Below, piece by piece: positions 8,950-15,931 of a DNA stretch of 64,000 bases. The translations under genes were made by a program, and so were the position numbers. How positions within the stretch are numbered: the first letter of the stretch is position 1; the number at the start of each line of letters is the position of its first letter. The notes beneath the pieces are model-generated. The model had not been told where the DNA came from and ran no database searches. It was given only the letters and a program-made list of their open reading frames with translations. Source of the DNA: Micromonospora_G sp044901685. GTDB taxonomy: Bacteria > Actinomycetota > Actinomycetes > Mycobacteriales > Micromonosporaceae. The DNA is taken from assembly GCF_044901685.1 (NCBI RefSeq), contig NZ_JBJDPS010000005.1, forward strand, positions 431,159 through 495,158. Direction: 5' to 3'.

Positions 8950-9471
8950 TCAGTCGGCCGAACCGCCGGAGTCGGCGGAGCCACCCGAGTTCGCCGAGTC
9001 GCCCCCGCCCCCGCCACCGCGCTTGCGGACCGGGGCAGGGGAGTCGTCCGGGCTGTCGTTGACGGCCTTCTTCGGCTTGGCCGGGGCCTTGCCCTTGCCC
9101 GCCGTACCGGTGGCCTTTTGGCCCTTGTCCGCCGGGCCGGTGGCCTTCTTGGCCGGTGGCGCGGCGGGCGAGTCGGCCGCCGAGGCGTTCGCGCTGTCCG
9201 CGGACTCGGGTGACGGGTCCACCCATCCGGGATCGTCCGGGCTGTCGGTGGCCGAGCTGGCGGAGTCGAACGGCGACTGGTACGGGCTGTCCGCCGACTC
9301 GGGTGAGTCGTCCACGGCGGCGCTCTCCAACTGGGTGCTCACCTGGATCGGGCTGACCTTGTCGCGTAGCTCGATGCCGTCGTTCCCCGCCGCCGCACCG
9401 GCCGTCAGTCCGACCACCAGGGCCGCCGCGCCCGTCCCGGCGATGATCCGCCACGGTCGATTGATCTGCAT
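8950..9471 (-). CDS. exported, low-complexity Ser/Asp/Ala/Pro-rich protein
   Basis: A 173-residue protein of unknown function. An N-terminal signal or anchor (about residues 8-28, IIAGTGAAALVVGLTAGAAA) precedes a short unique region and then disordered sequence with repeated DSPESADS-like blocks, a lysine-rich segment (about 105-140) and a GGGGGGDSANSGGSADSGG tail. It starts well: GAGGAGG lies 5 nt before the ATG. Composition resembles small secreted hydrophilic proteins common in Micromonosporaceae. A run of five 20-bp repeats lies 110 bp upstream of the start and may be part of its promoter region. Confidence 0.7.
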   Translation of the reverse strand: MQINRPWRIIAGTGAAALVVGLTAGAAAGNDGIELRDKVSPIQVSTQLESAAVDDSPESADSPYQSPFDSASSATDSPDDPGWVDPSPESADSANASAADSPAAPPAKKATGPADKGQKATGTAGKGKAPAKPKKAVNDSPDDSPAPVRKRGGGGGGDSANSGGSADSGGSAD

Positions 9472-9580
9472 ACCATCCTCCTCGGTGTGCTTCCTGTCCC
9501 ACCAGCCTCGGGCACCTCGATGAGCTGCGACTGAGTCAGACGTGAGACCTCTTTCATCGATCCGTGTACGGGTCGGACGC

Positions 9581-9680
9581 GCGCTTGCATCGCCAGTCGC
9601 GCGCTTGCGTCGTCAGGCGTGTGCTTGCGTCGTCAGGCGTGTGCATGCGTCGTCAGGCGCGCGCTTGCTCCGTCAGGCGT
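9581..9680. repeat. five tandem 20-bp repeats upstream of the exported-protein gene
   Basis: Five head-to-tail 20-bp units run from 9581 to 9680, consensus GYGCTTGCGTCGTCAGGCGT. The three central copies are nearly identical and the outer two degenerate. The last unit contains the stop codon of the upstream kinase gene (9673-9675). There are no spacers, so this is not a CRISPR array. Position just upstream of 8950-9471 suggests iterated protein-binding sites or simple slippage. Confidence 0.9.
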
Positions 9681-10908
9681 GCGGCCGGTGCCGGAGCCGG
9701 CGGGCGCTGGTCAGCCACTGATCGGCCAGGTCCAGCCGGTCCCGGGTGGACGCCTGCCAGTCCCGCTCCTGAACCCGGTGCGGACCGGTGGCCAGCGACA
9801 ACACCACCGCGGCGGTCCGGTAGCGCAGGTCGGCCGGGTCGACCACCCGCTCGAACGCGGCCAGGTAGCTCGCCCCGGCCCGGAGGATCGTGCCGGCCCT
9901 GGCCGGACGCATCAGCGCCAGTACGGAAAGGTGCCCGAGCAGGCAGGCCAGGTCGTCGAGGCGCTCGCCCGGACCGGCCGTGTCGATGTCGAGCAGACCG
10001 CAGATCCGTTCACCGTCGACCAGCAACTGGCCCTCGTACAGGTCGCCGTGCACGATCGTACGGGGCTCGGGTCCAGACTCGGTCACCACCGCCTCGGCCA
10101 GTGCGGTCGCCCGTCCCGCCACCTCGGGCAGGGCCGCGCCCAGCACCGAGGCGTAGTGCGGCGCCTTCTCCCGCCAGGAGCGGCGTTGACGACCTTGGGC
10201 CAGTTCGGCCGGCAGCCGGTCCAGCAGGGTGAGCACCGCCCGTCCCGGTGGCGGGGACTGGCGGGCGTGCAGCGCCTGGCGGAGCGTACGGCCCGGAAGC
10301 GCCTGCAACACGAGCAGACCGTCCGGGGTGTACCCGAGGCTGGGCGCGGCCGGCAGCCCGGCGTCGACCAGTAACCGGTGCCGTTCGTGCAGGTCGCGTA
10401 CCTGGTCCGGGCGAACCACCTTGAGGAAGAGCCGGTGCCGGGACCCGATCGCCTCGATCACCGCCCGTCGCCGGGGCCGGTAAGCGCGCACCTCCAGCCG
10501 CACCGGTCCGCCGTCGCCGAGGCCGAGGTCACGCAGGAGCGCGCCGACCATCCGTTCGTCGTAGGCGATCCGCAGCGCGGGCAGGTCCGGGTCGTACGGG
10601 AAACGCCACGCCGACACCCGGTCGGTGCCGTCGTCGAGCACCACCGCGCCACGCGGTGGGCGCCCGGTGCAGGCGGCGAGCCGTTCCTCCCGGACCCGCC
10701 CGTCGGGCCACCGGATCCGGGCCTGGTACGCCGCGACGGACCGGTGGCCGGGTTGGTGTTCGACCTGGGTCGCCCGCCAGGCGAGCAGCTCACCGCCGGC
10801 CGGTCGGAGGGCGGTGCGCAGCAGTTCGCCCGCGCTTGGCCCGGTGAGCAGATCAAGATCCGGGTCGGCTGGTCCGCCCGGCTCGTCGGTGCTGGTGGTC
10901 GTCGACAT
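9673..10908 (-). CDS. APH-family phosphotransferase
   Basis: Protein-kinase-fold phosphotransferase of 411 residues. The catalytic loop TIVHGDLYEGQLLVDGE and the metal-binding LLDIDTAGPGERLDDLACLL are classic for aminoglycoside/choline-type (APH) kinases. An N-terminal region of about 100 residues includes WRFPYDPDLPALRIAYD, seen in actinobacterial APH proteins that are not resistance enzymes. The start (ATG 10908) gives a short Thr/Asp-rich leader. The true substrate (small molecule, sugar or antibiotic) is unknown. It is upstream of, and in the same direction as, the acidic exported protein, but the 201-bp gap with repeats argues against simple co-transcription. Confidence 0.82.
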   Translation of the reverse strand: MSTTTSTDEPGGPADPDLDLLTGPSAGELLRTALRPAGGELLAWRATQVEHQPGHRSVAAYQARIRWPDGRVREERLAACTGRPPRGAVVLDDGTDRVSAWRFPYDPDLPALRIAYDERMVGALLRDLGLGDGGPVRLEVRAYRPRRRAVIEAIGSRHRLFLKVVRPDQVRDLHERHRLLVDAGLPAAPSLGYTPDGLLVLQALPGRTLRQALHARQSPPPGRAVLTLLDRLPAELAQGRQRRSWREKAPHYASVLGAALPEVAGRATALAEAVVTESGPEPRTIVHGDLYEGQLLVDGERICGLLDIDTAGPGERLDDLACLLGHLSVLALMRPARAGTILRAGASYLAAFERVVDPADLRYRTAAVVLSLATGPHRVQERDWQASTRDRLDLADQWLTSARRLRHRPHA

Positions 10909-10943
10909 ACCAGCGACGATCCGGGGCGGCCATGAGGCGGGGG

Positions 10944-10969
10944 TGAGCCGGAGATGAGAATCCGCTCAG
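10944..10969. promoter_or_regulatory. possible response-regulator binding repeat upstream of the APH gene
   Basis: TGAGCCGGAGA is followed exactly 11 bp later by TGAGAATCCGC and then TCAG. The same layout and part of the same sequence (TGAGAAnCCnCTCA) occurs at 15781-15806 before the first two-component operon. The site lies 36 bp upstream of the APH start and overlaps the 3' end of the DinB gene. Speculative. Confidence 0.35.
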
Positions 10970-11484
10970 CCCATCGACTTCGAGCCGTCCAGCGACTCGC
11001 GGAGGATGTCGGCGTGACCGGCGTGCTGGGAGGTCTCGGCGATCAGGTGCGCGATCACCCGCCGCACCGACCAAATCTTGCCCGGCTCGAACCAGGGCTC
11101 CGCCGGCAGTGGGTGGGACAGGTCCAGGTCGAGGGTGGCGACAAGTTCGTCGGTCTCGCGGGCCACCTGCTCGTACGCGTCGAGCAGGCCGGCAAGCGTC
11201 TCACCCTCGACCATCCGGAAGTGGTCCTCCCAGTTGACCGGTTCGTCCTCGTCGCGGCGCACCATCGCCTCGGCGCCACCGACGGCGAACCGCGCCCAGC
11301 CCCGCTCGATCAGCGCCACGTGCTTGATCAGACCACCCAGGCACAGCTCGCTGGCGGTGGTGCGCAGCGCCGCCTGCTCGTCGGTGAGGTCACGCACGGT
11401 GTGGCGGAGGAACCAGCGCTGCTGGCCCAGGGCTTCGAGCAGATCCGCGCGCTCGCCGGTGAGGGTGCTGGTCGGTGTGGTCAT
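10966..11484 (-). CDS. DinB/DUF664-family protein
   Basis: A 172-residue four-helix-bundle protein of the DinB superfamily, whose members include mycothiol-dependent metal enzymes. The three expected metal-binding histidines are present: one early (WFLRHTV), none being certain, then LGGLIKHVALIERGW and the C-terminal HLIAETSQHAGHADILRE, which carries the HxxxH-type pair. The start ATG at 11484 has GAGAGG upstream. The stop lies close to the APH start but the 57-bp gap means coupling is uncertain. In actinomycetes such proteins often act as thiol transferases or detoxification enzymes; the specific role here is unknown. Confidence 0.8.
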   Translation of the reverse strand: MTTPTSTLTGERADLLEALGQQRWFLRHTVRDLTDEQAALRTTASELCLGGLIKHVALIERGWARFAVGGAEAMVRRDEDEPVNWEDHFRMVEGETLAGLLDAYEQVARETDELVATLDLDLSHPLPAEPWFEPGKIWSVRRVIAHLIAETSQHAGHADILRESLDGSKSMG

Positions 11485-11565
11485 GACGCCGCCTCTCGTT
11501 GGGCTGTCCTTGTCCCGTCCTGCTTCGATGACCCACGGTAGGGACAGCCACCGACATTTCCGGCC

Positions 11566-12123
11566 TCAGCGGGGGAAACGCCAGCGGGTCTGGCTGTAGC
11601 TGCCCTTGCCGAAGCCGAACGCGGTGGTCGGGGCGATCTCGAACATCAGTGCCGGCTGCCCGGCACCGCTGACGTGGTGGAAGGCGCCGTCGCGCGCCTC
11701 GAAGCGCCAGTCCTCGCCGTACTTCGTGGCATAGGCATCGGCCACCCGGGCCAGCGCGGTGTCGTCGGTGAGCCGGACCGCGTCGCCCTCCACCACCAGG
11801 TCGAGCCCCTCGTGCAGGGCGTTGCTCCCGGTGGTCAGCACGCAGTGCGGGTTCACCGCGAGGTTCCTGGCCTTGCGCTCGTCCGGTCCGGTGCAGACGT
11901 ACAGCGCGTGGTCGAGCCAGACCGCCAGCAGCGGGGTGACGTGCGGACGCCCGTCCGGTCGCACGGTCGACAGCCAGTACAACTCGGCCGAGGCCAGCGA
12001 CTCGCGGGCCTCGGCCCACGGCGTCGGCTCGGCCCCATGGTCGCTGTACCGGCCGTCCAGTTCGGTGATCGGCTCCGATCCGGCCGTCTGCCCCAGGATT
12101 GCCGTCGGTCGTGAGGTGCTCAT
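11566..12123 (-). CDS. pyridoxamine 5'-phosphate oxidase-like flavin/F420-binding protein
   Basis: A 185-residue split-barrel protein. The N-terminal strand pattern AELYWLSTVRPDGRPHVTPL and the following VWLDHALYVCTGP, KARNLAVNPHCVLTTG are typical of PNPOx-like enzymes that bind FMN or coenzyme F420. A C-terminal substrate-side segment ends FGKGSYSQTRWRFPR. Full length for the family. It is transcribed in the same direction as the DinB-like gene with an 81-bp gap and diverges from the methyltransferase gene. The exact reaction (oxidase, reductase or F420-dependent quinone/toxin reduction) cannot be assigned. Confidence 0.85.
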   Translation of the reverse strand: MSTSRPTAILGQTAGSEPITELDGRYSDHGAEPTPWAEARESLASAELYWLSTVRPDGRPHVTPLLAVWLDHALYVCTGPDERKARNLAVNPHCVLTTGSNALHEGLDLVVEGDAVRLTDDTALARVADAYATKYGEDWRFEARDGAFHHVSGAGQPALMFEIAPTTAFGFGKGSYSQTRWRFPR

Positions 12124-12222
12124 TGGTTACCCCCGATACGCTGCGCGAATTGGTCACCGTCGACGTTACCGCCGGGCTGTGACAGTCTCCGCCCGAGCCG
12201 ATACGGAACGTACTCTTCCGGG

Positions 12223-13020
12223 ATGAGCGCTGCCGACCGACTTGAGCTGCGAGAAACCTTCAACCGGGTCGCCGAGCGGTACGACCGGATCCGCCCGACG
12301 TACCCGGCGCCCCTCTTCGACGATCTGGCCGGTGCCGGGGCGACCCCGGGTTCGCGGGTGCTGGAGATCGGCTGCGGCACCGGCCAGGCCACGATCCCGC
12401 TGGCGGAGCGGGGCTACCGGTTGCTGGCGGTCGAGCTGGGACCGGAGTTGGCCGCCGTGGCACGCCGCAACCTGGCCCGCTTCGGTGACTCGGTGCAGGT
12501 GGTGACCGGTGCGTTCGAGCGCTGGCCGCTGCCCGACGAGCCGTTCGACGTGGTGTTCTCCGCGACCGCGTTCCACTGGATCGACCCAGAGGTGCGGATG
12601 GCCAAGTCGGCCGACGCACTGCGCCCGGGTGGGCTGCTCGCCACGGTCACCACCCACCATGTCCTCGGCGGGACCGTGGGATTCTTCGCCGAGATGCAGG
12701 AGTACTACGAGCGGTTCGACCCGGCGACCCCACCCGGACTGCGGCTGCGACCCGCCGACGAGATACCCCGGGACGACGCGGAGGTTTCGGAGTCTTCGCG
12801 GTTCGGGCCGGCGACCTTCCACCGGCACGAGTTCGAGGTGTCCTACTCCACGGCGGAGTACCTGGACCTGCTGTTGACGTACTCGAATCACCTTGCCCTG
12901 CCCGAGGCGGACCGGAAGGGCCTGCTGGACGGCATCGCCGGGCTGATCGACGACCGCTACGACGGCCGGGTCGTCAAGCGCTACCTCAACGAACTGAGGC
13001 TGACCACCCGTGAGGTGTAA
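12223..13020 (+). CDS. class I SAM-dependent methyltransferase
   Basis: A 265-residue Rossmann-fold methyltransferase. Motif I is VLEIGCGTGQATIPLAERGY (about residues 46-65), followed by an acidic residue in LLAVELG and FDVVFSATAFHWIDPEVRM, which marks the methyltransferase_11/25-like group. No substrate is apparent. There is no convincing ribosome binding site, so it may be leaderless. The stop codon TAA lies inside the left arm of the long palindrome. Confidence 0.88.
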   Translation: MSAADRLELRETFNRVAERYDRIRPTYPAPLFDDLAGAGATPGSRVLEIGCGTGQATIPLAERGYRLLAVELGPELAAVARRNLARFGDSVQVVTGAFERWPLPDEPFDVVFSATAFHWIDPEVRMAKSADALRPGGLLATVTTHHVLGGTVGFFAEMQEYYERFDPATPPGLRLRPADEIPRDDAEVSESSRFGPATFHRHEFEVSYSTAEYLDLLLTYSNHLALPEADRKGLLDGIAGLIDDRYDGRVVKRYLNELRLTTREV

Positions 13021-13075
13021 GGAAGGGCCCCTTATTAACGCTATGCGTTAATAAGGGGCCCTTCCTTACACCTCA
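13011..13075. repeat. long perfect palindrome, copy 1 (dispersed Micromonosporaceae-type repeat, terminator-like)
   Basis: Two 31-bp arms (13011-13041 / 13045-13075) are perfectly complementary around the 3-nt loop TAT. The arms contain GTGTAAGGAAGGGCCCCTTA. The stop codons of both convergent neighbours lie in the arms: TAA of the methyltransferase (13018-13020) and TGA of the response regulator (13073-13075). A second intact copy is at 24574-24632 and a half copy at 63873. It would form an exceptionally stable hairpin on either transcript, so a bidirectional terminator role is likely. Confidence 0.97.
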
Positions 13076-13732
13076 GCCGGCGAGGCGGTAGCCGATGCCG
13101 CGTACGGTCTGGATCAGGTTGGTGCCGAGCTTGCGGCGCAGGTAACCGATGTAGACGTCGACCACGTTCGATCCTGGATCGTGCGCCAGCCCCCAGACCC
13201 GGTCCAGGAGCTGTTCCCGGCTCAGCACCTGGCCGGGATGCCGGAGCAGGGTCTCGGCGAGCAGGAACTCCCGGCCGGTCAGCTCGACCAGTTCCCCGTT
13301 CACGGTCGCGGTACGCCGTACCAGGTCGAGCCGGATCGGTCCGGCCTGGACCACCGTCGGGGTGGCCTGCCCGTGCTCGCGCAGCCGGGCCCGTACCCGG
13401 GCCAGCAGCTCGTCGAAGCTGAACGGCTTGGTCATGTAGTCGTCGGCACCGAGGTCGAGCCCGGCCACCCGGTCCGGCACGGCGTCCCGGGCGGTCAGCA
13501 CGATCACCGGCAGCCGCTCACCCCGGGCCCGGATCTGGGCCAGCGCCGCCAGCCCGTCCTGACCGGGCAACCCCAGATCCAGGATCAGTACGTCGAAGTC
13601 GCCGCTACGGGCCGCGACGGCGACCTCGATGCCGCTGGTCACGACGGTGGTGACGTACCCGGCCGCACGCAGGCCCTTGGTCAGGAAGGAGGCGATCCGG
13701 GGCTCGTCCTCGGCGATCAGTACCCGGTTCAC
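13073..13732 (-). CDS. OmpR-family response regulator (first two-component system)
   Basis: A 219-residue regulator. The receiver domain has the acidic pocket (AEDE, residues 7-10), phospho-acceptor Asp52 in LILDLGLPGQDG, the conserved threonine in VLTARD and lysine in DYMTKPFSFDELL. The C-terminal winged helix ends DVYIGYLRRKLG and IGYRLAG. The GTG at 13732 is chosen because it overlaps the kinase stop by 4 nt (GTGA), indicating translational coupling; the longer in-frame extension runs through kinase coding sequence. It is the last gene of the leftward operon acidic protein - kinase - regulator. Its nearest relative in the window is the regulator at 26348. Confidence 0.93.
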   Translation of the reverse strand: MNRVLIAEDEPRIASFLTKGLRAAGYVTTVVTSGIEVAVAARSGDFDVLILDLGLPGQDGLAALAQIRARGERLPVIVLTARDAVPDRVAGLDLGADDYMTKPFSFDELLARVRARLREHGQATPTVVQAGPIRLDLVRRTATVNGELVELTGREFLLAETLLRHPGQVLSREQLLDRVWGLAHDPGSNVVDVYIGYLRRKLGTNLIQTVRGIGYRLAG

Positions 13733-15339
13733 CGGTCCGCCCCCCGTCCCGGGTCGACATCGGCAGGGGCGAGGTCCGCCGGGGCGACGGTCGCGGGCAG
13801 GACGGATGTAGCGGGCAGGACGGATGAAGTGGGCAGGACCGAGGAGGCGGGCAGGACCAGGGTGAAGGTTGAGCCGGCGCCCGGAATGCTCTCCACCGCC
13901 ACGGTCCCCCGATGCGCCTCGGCGATCGCGGCGACGATCGCCAGGCCGAGCCCGGCACCCTCGGCGCGAGCCCGCGCGTGCTCGGCGCGGGCGAACCGGG
14001 CGAAGATCCGCTCCCGGTCCTCGGGCTCGATGCCCACCCCGGTGTCCCGTACGGTCAGCAGCACCCGGCCGGGCTCGGCCTGGCCGGGATGCTCCACCCG
14101 GGCGGCGATCTCGATGGAGTCGCCGGGGCCGGTGAACTGGACCGCGTTCTGGGCGAGCTGCATCAGCGCCTGGGTGAGCCGCTGCCGGTCGGCCCAGACG
14201 GTCACCTCGGCGATCGTGCCGATTCGCCACTCGCGGTCGCCCAGGGCCACCGCCTTGGCGTACACGTCGTGCATCATCAGGGCGACCTCCACGTGGTCGG
14301 GGTGCAGGAAGTCGGGCTGCTCGGCCTTGGCGAGCATCAGCAGGTCGTTCACCATCCGGTTCATCCGGTCCAGTTCGTCGGTGACCAGCGCGATCGTCTC
14401 GGCCCGCTCGTCCGGGTCGTCACCCATCAGCTCCAGGTGGCCCCGGACGATGGTGATCGGGGTACGCAGTTCGTGGCCGGCGTCGGAGACAAACGTCTGT
14501 TGGGCGGCGAACGCGCGGTGCAGCCGGCCCAGCATCCCGTTGAACGTGTGGGCCAGGTCGGCGACCTCGTCGGTCCCGGTGACCTCGATCCGGCGGCTGA
14601 GGTCGGTCTCCTCGATCGTGCGCGCGGTCTCGGTGACCGTCCGCAGCGGACGCAGCGCCCGGCCCATGGCGAGGTAGCCACCGGCGGCGACCACCACGAT
14701 CACCAGCAGGCAGGCGAGAGCCATCAGCCGTATCGCCCGGTCGATGTCGGCCCGCCGTTCGGCGCCGAACTCGACCACCACCACCTGGCCGCGTACCGCG
14801 CCGTCGATGATCAGGGGTACGGCGAGCCAGTGGGCCGAGCCGGCCGGTGTCCGCTCGATCTGGCCGTACGCGCTGTCGGTCAGCCGGGACCAGCCACGGA
14901 TCAGCGCGGCGTCGCCGCTCAGGTCGTACGGCGCCGCCTCGGTCGCCCGGTAGAACACGCCGTCCACCAGCACCAGCACCATCTCGCCCGCCTGCGGCTC
15001 GTTGCGGAGCAGGTACGTGTCCGCGATCGCCCGCAGGTCGGTGCCGAACGGCTGCCCGCTGGTCGGGTCGCGACCGCCGACCAGCCGACGGAACTCGGTC
15101 ACCTCCTGGCGCATGTCGGTGCCGATCCGGTTCTCGAGCTGGTTGAGCAGCACCTGACGGATGACCACCACCGAGGCGAGACTCGCCACCGCGAGCAGGG
15201 CGAGGGCCCAGCCGAGCAGCCGCAGCCGCAGCCCGAGCCCGAGCAACCGGGGCCAGGGGCGACCGGACGGATCAGTCGTCCCCGTCGTCTCCTTCGTCCT
15301 CGCCGCCGCCTTCGTCCTCGCCGCCGTCGTCATCGTCAT
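13729..15339 (-). CDS. sensor histidine kinase (first two-component system)
   Basis: Membrane sensor kinase. It has a first transmembrane segment (WALALLAVASLASVVVIR), an extracytoplasmic domain of about 130 residues, a second segment (ALACLLVIVVVAAGGYLAMG), a HAMP domain, the H-box DAGHELRTPITIVRG (His codon 14475-14473), then N (QLAQNAV), G1 (DTGVGIEPED) and G2 (GAGLGLAIV) boxes. The C-terminus carries a short repeated LPxxSVLPATSV tail. The start is uncertain: ATG 15339 or 15333 lies inside the upstream acidic gene, while TTG 15246 lies 26 bp after that gene's stop; neither has a clear ribosome binding site. The frame continues to 15534 only as an out-of-frame reading of the Asp-rich repeats. 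It is a paralogue of the kinase at 24892. Confidence 0.88.
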   Translation of the reverse strand: MTMTTAARTKAAARTKETTGTTDPSGRPWPRLLGLGLRLRLLGWALALLAVASLASVVVIRQVLLNQLENRIGTDMRQEVTEFRRLVGGRDPTSGQPFGTDLRAIADTYLLRNEPQAGEMVLVLVDGVFYRATEAAPYDLSGDAALIRGWSRLTDSAYGQIERTPAGSAHWLAVPLIIDGAVRGQVVVVEFGAERRADIDRAIRLMALACLLVIVVVAAGGYLAMGRALRPLRTVTETARTIEETDLSRRIEVTGTDEVADLAHTFNGMLGRLHRAFAAQQTFVSDAGHELRTPITIVRGHLELMGDDPDERAETIALVTDELDRMNRMVNDLLMLAKAEQPDFLHPDHVEVALMMHDVYAKAVALGDREWRIGTIAEVTVWADRQRLTQALMQLAQNAVQFTGPGDSIEIAARVEHPGQAEPGRVLLTVRDTGVGIEPEDRERIFARFARAEHARARAEGAGLGLAIVAAIAEAHRGTVAVESIPGAGSTFTLVLPASSVLPTSSVLPATSVLPATVAPADLAPADVDPGRGADR

Positions 15340-15745
15340 CGTCGTCGTCGTTCCGCTCAGCGGCGTCGTCGTCACGTCCCCCGGCGTCGTCGTTCCGTGC
15401 GGGGGCGTCGTCGTTCCGTGCGGGGGCGTCGTCGTCGCGTTCCCCGGCGTCGTCGTCTCCTCCGCCGGAGGGGTTTCCCGCTGGTCCGTCGTCGTCGCCT
15501 CCCCGGGCGGGTTGGCCGGCGTCGTCGTCATCATCGTCTCCGGTCTGGGCTGGGCCGAGGCTCGCGGTGCCGGTCTGGTCGACCGGATCGCGGACCCCGT
15601 CGTCGGTCCTGGTCTGTGCGGCCGGACTGATGATCTGGATCGCCGGTACCGGGTCCGGGGGCAGCAGCGCCGGTAGCCCGACGCCGGTGAGCAGCCCCAC
15701 CAGCGCCGCCAACCCGATGCCGGTGGCGACTTTCTGTGTGCTCAT
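15272..15745 (-). CDS. small exported Asp-rich protein, first gene of the two-component operon
   Basis: A 157-residue protein with an N-terminal signal or anchor (about residues 5-32, VATGIGLAALVGLLTGVGLP) and an extremely acidic C-terminal two-thirds. The tail has repeated blocks such as ERDDDAPARNDDAPARNDDA and a run of eight aspartates, ending EDEGDDGDD. This reading, rather than the overlapping threonine-rich kinase extension, is preferred because it has a proper export signal and sits first in the operon. The acidic tail could bind cations such as calcium or act as a periplasmic sensor partner of the kinase; both are inference. Confidence 0.65.
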   Translation of the reverse strand: MSTQKVATGIGLAALVGLLTGVGLPALLPPDPVPAIQIISPAAQTRTDDGVRDPVDQTGTASLGPAQTGDDDDDDAGQPARGGDDDGPAGNPSGGGDDDAGERDDDAPARNDDAPARNDDAGGRDDDAAERNDDDDDDDDGGEDEGGGEDEGDDGDD

Positions 15746-15780
15746 CGGACCAAGGTTGCCGAACGCCGATGACCTGGCGG

Positions 15781-15806
15781 TGAGAGCCGCATGAGAAGCC
15801 TCTCAT
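15781..15806. promoter_or_regulatory. candidate response-regulator site between the acidic protein and the giant gene
   Basis: TGAGAGCCGCA and TGAGAAGCCTC start exactly 11 bp apart, and the second is followed by TCAT so that ATGAGA/TCTCAT also forms a 6-bp inverted repeat (15791-15796 / 15801-15806). It lies in the 186-bp divergent region shared by the two-component operon and the giant beta-helix gene, where it could control both. Confidence 0.5.
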
Positions 15807-15931
15807 CGACGATCCTGCCCAGCTCAGGGCCGGGAGGCCAGATAAAGAAGTTCTCACCTTCGGCTGAGCCCCGGTTTATGGATCTTCTGAACACTGGCGC
15901 CAACTGGTAGCGGACCGACCGTGGGGGCGGC

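Noticed and set aside
9581..9680. Possible CRISPR array.
   Set aside because: Units are 20 bp, directly abutting and without spacers; no cas genes are in the window.
15340..15534. A Thr/Pro-rich N-terminal extension of the first histidine kinase.
   Set aside because: It is the out-of-frame reading of the Asp-repeat region of the acidic exported protein, which has the better start and signal peptide.
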